64,000 bases of DNA from positions 1,137,501 through 1,201,500 of the forward strand of contig JBBBDQ010000192.1 in assembly GCA_037127315.1 (NCBI GenBank). The letters run 5' to 3'. Every line of letters begins with the position of its first letter. The stretch's first letter is position 1. The notes beneath the pieces were generated by a model. That model made no database searches, was not told the DNA's origin, and was given only the letters and a program-made list of their open reading frames with translations. A program made the position numbers and the translations under genes. This stretch comes from Ascarosepion bandense. Lineage: Eukaryota > Mollusca > Cephalopoda > Sepiida > Sepiidae. Positions 59,691 through 64,000 of this stretch are shown one piece after another.

Positions 59691-62600
59691 TTCTTCTATG
59701 TCCTTCTTCTACGTTCTTTCAGGACGTAGGCGATCATGGCTTTCCACGTTTCCCTATCCTTGGTGGCTCCTAGCACGCTTTCTCCTGTTACACTATGCAA
59801 CACCCATTCTGTCATCCACCTGCTCAGTCCCTTTAAATATGTTATCTGCTGCTTTCCTCTGTCTCTTTTTCCCTCTATCTGGCCTGTTAGTATCAGGTTT
59901 TCTACGGTTTTCTTTCACATTGCATGACCCAGGAACTTTAGCTGTCTCTTCCTGATACTCAGTATTAATTTCGTTTTCGTTTCCATCCTTTCCAAAACCT
60001 CATCATTGCTCACATGCTCGATCCATGATATCTGCAGCATCCTTCTGTATAACCACATTTCAGTTGTTTCAAGTTTTTCCTTCATCTTTGATGTCCAGCA
60101 TTCACTGCCATATTGAAGAACTGACATCACAAGGCAATCTTTGTTTCTAGCGAAATTTTCCTGTCTCTTAATATTCTACTTAGCTTCTGGAACGGGTCCT
60201 TTGCCATGTCAGTTCGCCTTCGGATCTCTGTGTTGCACTTTCCGTTCTCCCAGGTATTTAAATTTTTGTACCTGCTTGATTTTAGTATCCCCACCTGTAT
60301 TTGGTATTTTGGGCTGCTCTTTTTGCTGATGACCATGCATTCGGTTTTCTTACAGTTTATTTGTCGTTTTTTCTAGTCACTCTCTTCTGTAGGGAGTCTT
60401 GTAGTTTCCTTTCCGTGACTACTATCAGCACTGTATCATCAGCGTACCTTATGTTGTTCAAATTGTGGTCTCCAATAACAAATCCTGGCATATTATCTTG
60501 GGTCCTCAAAATAGTCTTGCTGTACAAGTTGAATAGATCCGGTGAGAAACACATCCTTGTCTTATACCATTTCCTATCTTTGTATATCTGCTGAATTCGT
60601 TACCTGTCCGTATGCAGGCAGTTTACTGCCAGTAGAAATTCTTGACTACTATCATGTCTTTCCCAAATATGTCGAGGCTGCTGAGCATCTCCATCAATTT
60701 TTTGTGGCGTATTTTGTGGAACGTCTTTGCATAATCGATAAAACCTAGGTACACGTCCTTCTTCATTTGTATTGCCCTTTCGGAGAGCATCCTAATCATA
60801 AATATGGCGTTCCTTGTCCCAATGTCTTTGACGAACCCGTACTGTTCTTGTCCTATTTCTGGTCTGATTCTGCTTCTCCCTCTATTCATCAGGATTTGGA
60901 CCATCAGTTTTGTAATGTGGTTCATTAAATTGATTGTTCGGTGGAGTTCGCACTCGTTTGTACCAGGCTTCTTGGGCAGTGCTATGAAAATCGACTTACT
61001 TAGGTCGTCTGGTATTACACCATTATTATAAATTTAATTTATTATTTCTGTAATTTTCTCTATGCCGAATTCTTCCGGGACTATCAGCAGCTCTATTACA
61101 ATGCCGTCTGGTCCAGCTGCTTTGTTTCTCTCGTGGAAAAGATCTTTTATATATTCTTCCCATCGCTGAAGTATTTCTTCTTTATAATCGCTCCACCCTT
61201 GGATTTTATACATCCTGTTGAGGAGCAGGTTTTTTTATCCTGCCAGTTCTCTTCTTTCTTTATGCATGTCTGCTTTATTATTCCTACTCAATCTCTCTAA
61301 TTCTGCACATTATGTTTGAGGCCTCTTCAGCCTATCTGCATTTGCTTCTTGTTTTCTTGTGTAGTTTCCTGTATTCCATTCCATTTCATGGCATCATTTT
61401 CTATCTCCTTTGCATCATGTCGAGCATCTCTTCAGTCATCCACTCGTTTTTTCTTCTGCGACTGATTTCTTTTGGGCAATGTTATTTGCTGAAGTCACTA
61501 GCACTTTTTTAGTGAGTCCCATTTCGAGTTTTCTTTTCCAGTTTGTTCTTCATATTTCTTTTTCACACTGTTAGTGGATTCTTTTTGTAGGTTGAGGTCA
61601 TTCACGAGCGTGTTGTATTGCAGTTTTGGTTCTGCACTAGGCTTCTTCATTCTCCGGAGTTTCAACCTTAATTTTTCTAATGACTGGGAGGTGGTCACTT
61701 CCACAGTTTGGATAGACTTTGCATTGAACCAGTGCATTTTTTTAATCTTCTGTTTATGGTTATGTAGTCTATTTGGTTTTTCGTGTCGCCTCCTGGGCTT
61801 CTCTATGTCCATAGACGTCGTGAGTGTTCTTGAAACCAGGTGTTTGTTATTACCTGGTTATTTGGTGTGCTCCGTTGAACTCATTTTTCTCCTCGTTCGT
61901 TGCAGATTCCTCATCCAAAGTTGTCGGTCGTTTCCCCTTTCCTCTCTTTACATACCTTGGCATTCAAGTGACCCATTATGATTCTAATTTCTTGGCATTG
62001 TCCAGTATGGAGTAGAATAATTCTATTTCTTTTTCAGTACTTTGCATTGCTGGTGCATAAACTAGATATGTGGAAGAGTCTTCCTCTTAGTTTAACCAAG
62101 AGGACTCGGAAAGCTGGCAGTATCCCAGAACGCATTTCTTCAATTTTTTGTCCAGTATTAAGCCGACTCCTTTTTCGTTATTTTTGCCTTCTGCGTATGT
62201 TATCCTGTCGTTGTCGCTGCTGAAGTCTCCATTGTTAGGCCATCTGGTTTTGCATATTCCCAGAATATTGATGTTCATTCTGTTCATCTCCTGCTTGACA
62301 TTCTCGAGTTGACCACAGTTGTTGAGCGTCCTTACATTCCATGTCCCCAAGGTAATTCTTTCTTTGTTGCGCACAGTTGCAGGGTAACGCAGAGACACCT
62401 GTTGCTCCTGTCGTTCCTTCCCGGGCGAGAGAATTAATTTTTGTAAAATTTTGGGGCTAACAGTCGCTGGATGACGGTCAGGCGATACCTGTTACCCATG
62501 TCGATCCTTACTGGGCAAGGAGTTGCTTCCTTTAGAATTAACCCCCTTCACGCCGTTGGGTTTTATATATTTATTTTGAAAAGCCATGATTGTGCGCGGG

Positions 62601-62790
62601 ATAGATAGTTACCTTCTCTACGGTGATTTATTGAGACATCACCTCTAGTTAGCTGGCCATTGACTCCTTAAGAGTTCCTCCGCCCTTTGTAGGTTTACTT
62701 TTTGTCCTACGGGGTGGCTAACATCCCGTGCAAAAACAAAAAACTGAACGGGTGAAAACGGGGTGGGTGGTGGATGGAAGAATATAAATA
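59690..62790 (-). pseudogene. RTE/BovB-like LINE, near full length
   Basis: On the minus strand the element opens with an AP-endonuclease: ERITLGTWNVRTLNNCGQLE, INILGICKTRWPNNGDFSSD and NEKGVGLILDKKLKKCVLGY (62398-62087). The linker follows with KLRLKLRRMKKPSAEPKLQY (about 61650), then the polymerase: IRPEIGQEQYGFVKDIGTRN, VYLGFIDYAKTFHKIRHKKL and NLNNIRYADDTVLIVVTERK (60450). The C-terminus has YGSECWTSKMKEKLETTEMW and RKRQLKFLGHAM, and the element ends in GAAGAAG-type repeats at about 59690. In FIDYAKTFHKI the usual DF/YxKAFD is altered. Several frameshifts exist. It was inserted into an older hAT-like copy. Confidence 0.88.
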
Positions 62791-64000
62791 TTAAGTATGT
62801 ACTTAGTAAAAGTTCAAATGACCAGTCATGTAAAGGAAGATAATGCCGATTCCCCAGATTAACATTTCGTTCGCTTTTTTGAAGGTACCTACTCTTTATG
62901 TACAATTTAAAAAAAGTAATTTTTAAACAATATCGCCACTGGTGATTAACGATAATTCCAAATGAAGGAAATCGTAACAATATTCAGACAAGTCTTCAAT
63001 ATGTCATTTTAACAGAATCCCGTGCGTGATGAGATTCAATTAAAAATCAGGATTTAATACAGATTGATGATTTATTACAGATTATCGTTTGTAATTTGCT
63101 CGTTTGATAACGTTCAAGGCCAGGTAACAAATGATCACAATAGGAACCGCTCGATCGCAGAAAAGATAGAGTACAGAACAATTGTAGAAAACATGTTCAG
63201 TCATTCTTTTTACTTCGCCAAATTCTCACCTGTGAGAATTTGGCAGATCTGGAGCTCCTGATTAACTACCCATTTCACAAGAACCACTACTAACATTCAA
63301 AAATATAGAAGAAAACTCCGCTGCCGACAAACGCAGCCACTAGCAAATTTTTGTAACTATTTGATAAACTTAGACTGGAACCAGACGAGACAGCAAGTTA
63401 CGAACAAAAGATAAAACAAGAACGTCCTGGAGATTTTAAAACAGGTCTACAATGACAAGTTACCGGTATTGTGTGACCTTCTTGTTTGTTTCTAATACCT
63501 TTAGTTATAGTAGAAAGTGTGCTTACCCATCTTTCATTCAATCTGGTAAATTTACTCTGTTCTTGAATACTAAGACTACAAAGAACAAATATTTTTTCTC
63601 CCACAAACCGATTCACCACTCCGAAAGAAAAAAACGAAATGAAAATTTCACTTGTTAGTTACTTTGCTTAACTTTTAAGTCTTTCTCTCTGTGATTCCTA
63701 CCAATTCGACTAATCATATTTCTTTCAGATTCAGAATTTATAATTACTCTGCTTTTGTGATACAACAAGCTTCTATGCTACTGATTTAGAACATCCATGA
63801 AGTTAAGCGAAATACGAATGACCTTTTCTAGGTCCGAAACATCACTGTTCTTTTATGACTACGTAAACAGTAAAATCTATGAAGTAAGCTCTTCAAGGCG
63901 GCCATCTGGTGACCGAAAGGAAATAAAATAGATGAACTAATAACATTTCTTTGGAATAAAGTACCACTTGGCCGAAAATTAGCAGGGCCACAATTAGAAT
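62791..64000. other. hAT-like right end, then unassigned intron
   Basis: GAAGGTACCTA at 62881-62891 is the probable right end of the split hAT-like element. CCAAATTCTCAC/GTGAGAATTTGG at 63218-63243 is a 12-bp perfect inverted repeat with a 2-base spacer. No host exon with the needed phase 2 exit was found to 64000. Confidence 0.45.

Noticed and set aside
59698..62223. Plus-strand frames at 59.7-62.2 kb
   Set aside because: They are antisense to the RTE-like LINE endonuclease and polymerase.
63224..63300. Possible RASEF exon upstream of 57309 (donor CACAG/GTGAG)
   Set aside because: The frame that would give the required phase 2 exit is closed by a stop, and the donor is part of a perfect palindrome.
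1..64000. CRISPR arrays, bacterial operons, phage or rRNA/tRNA genes
   Set aside because: None seen; repeats are transposons or satellites, and the tRNA-like heads belong to SINEs. Introns and LINEs show the DNA is eukaryotic.

Overview
The window is eukaryotic, AT-rich and almost entirely intronic. It holds part of one large minus-strand gene, an orthologue of RASEF (Rab45, an EF-hand / coiled-coil / Rab-GTPase protein), buried in retrotransposons, DNA-transposon relics, SINEs and satellite DNA. No prokaryotic features, CRISPR arrays, tRNA genes or rRNA genes were seen. The repeat mix (Tx1-like, jockey/CR1-like, RTE-like and restriction-like-endonuclease LINEs, Gypsy, Copia, Penelope-like, Tc1, hAT-like, and a tRNA-derived SINE) and the very long introns fit an invertebrate, most likely a mollusc such as a cephalopod. 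That assignment is inference.

Host gene. Nine exons can be placed by conserved peptide, splice sites and reading phase. In transcription order (right to left) they lie at 57241-57309, 43945-44042, 34280-34397 (less certain), 33493-33626, 29094-29212, 28658-28885, 25024-25162, 20417-20498 and 711-825. The phase chain is unbroken (2, 1, 2, 1, 0, 0, 1, 2, 0). The exons encode the end of the coiled coil, an acidic/serine-rich linker, and the first part of the Rab domain (P-loop GDAAVGKS, effector loop STLGVDF, WDTAGQE). The EF-hand N-terminus lies beyond the right edge and the NKxD/SAK end of the Rab domain beyond the left edge. Introns reach nearly 20 kb.

Layout. 1-15 kb: Penelope-like, Gypsy, Tx1-like, Copia and Tc1 relics, several joined head-to-head or folded into palindromes. 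15-20 kb: a broken Tx1-like LINE on the minus strand. 20-30 kb: five exons, a fold-back element, a SINE and a jockey-like fragment. 31-33 kb: a Gypsy pol with its 3' LTR. 33-44 kb: three exons, three SINEs and hAT-like repeats. 44-50 kb: promoter-like monomers, a near-complete jockey-like LINE, a SINE and a 1.47-kb hAT-like element with target duplication. 51-53.7 kb: two tandem RLE-type LINE 3' ends. 53.9-56.15 kb: a ~78-bp satellite of about 29 units. 57-63 kb: the first exon, then an old hAT-like copy split by an RTE-like LINE.

None of the mobile elements looks intact: each has stops, frameshifts or truncations. The most interesting item is exon 34280-34397, which lies inside a transposon-family copy yet supplies exactly the phase needed between its neighbours, a candidate transposon-derived exon.
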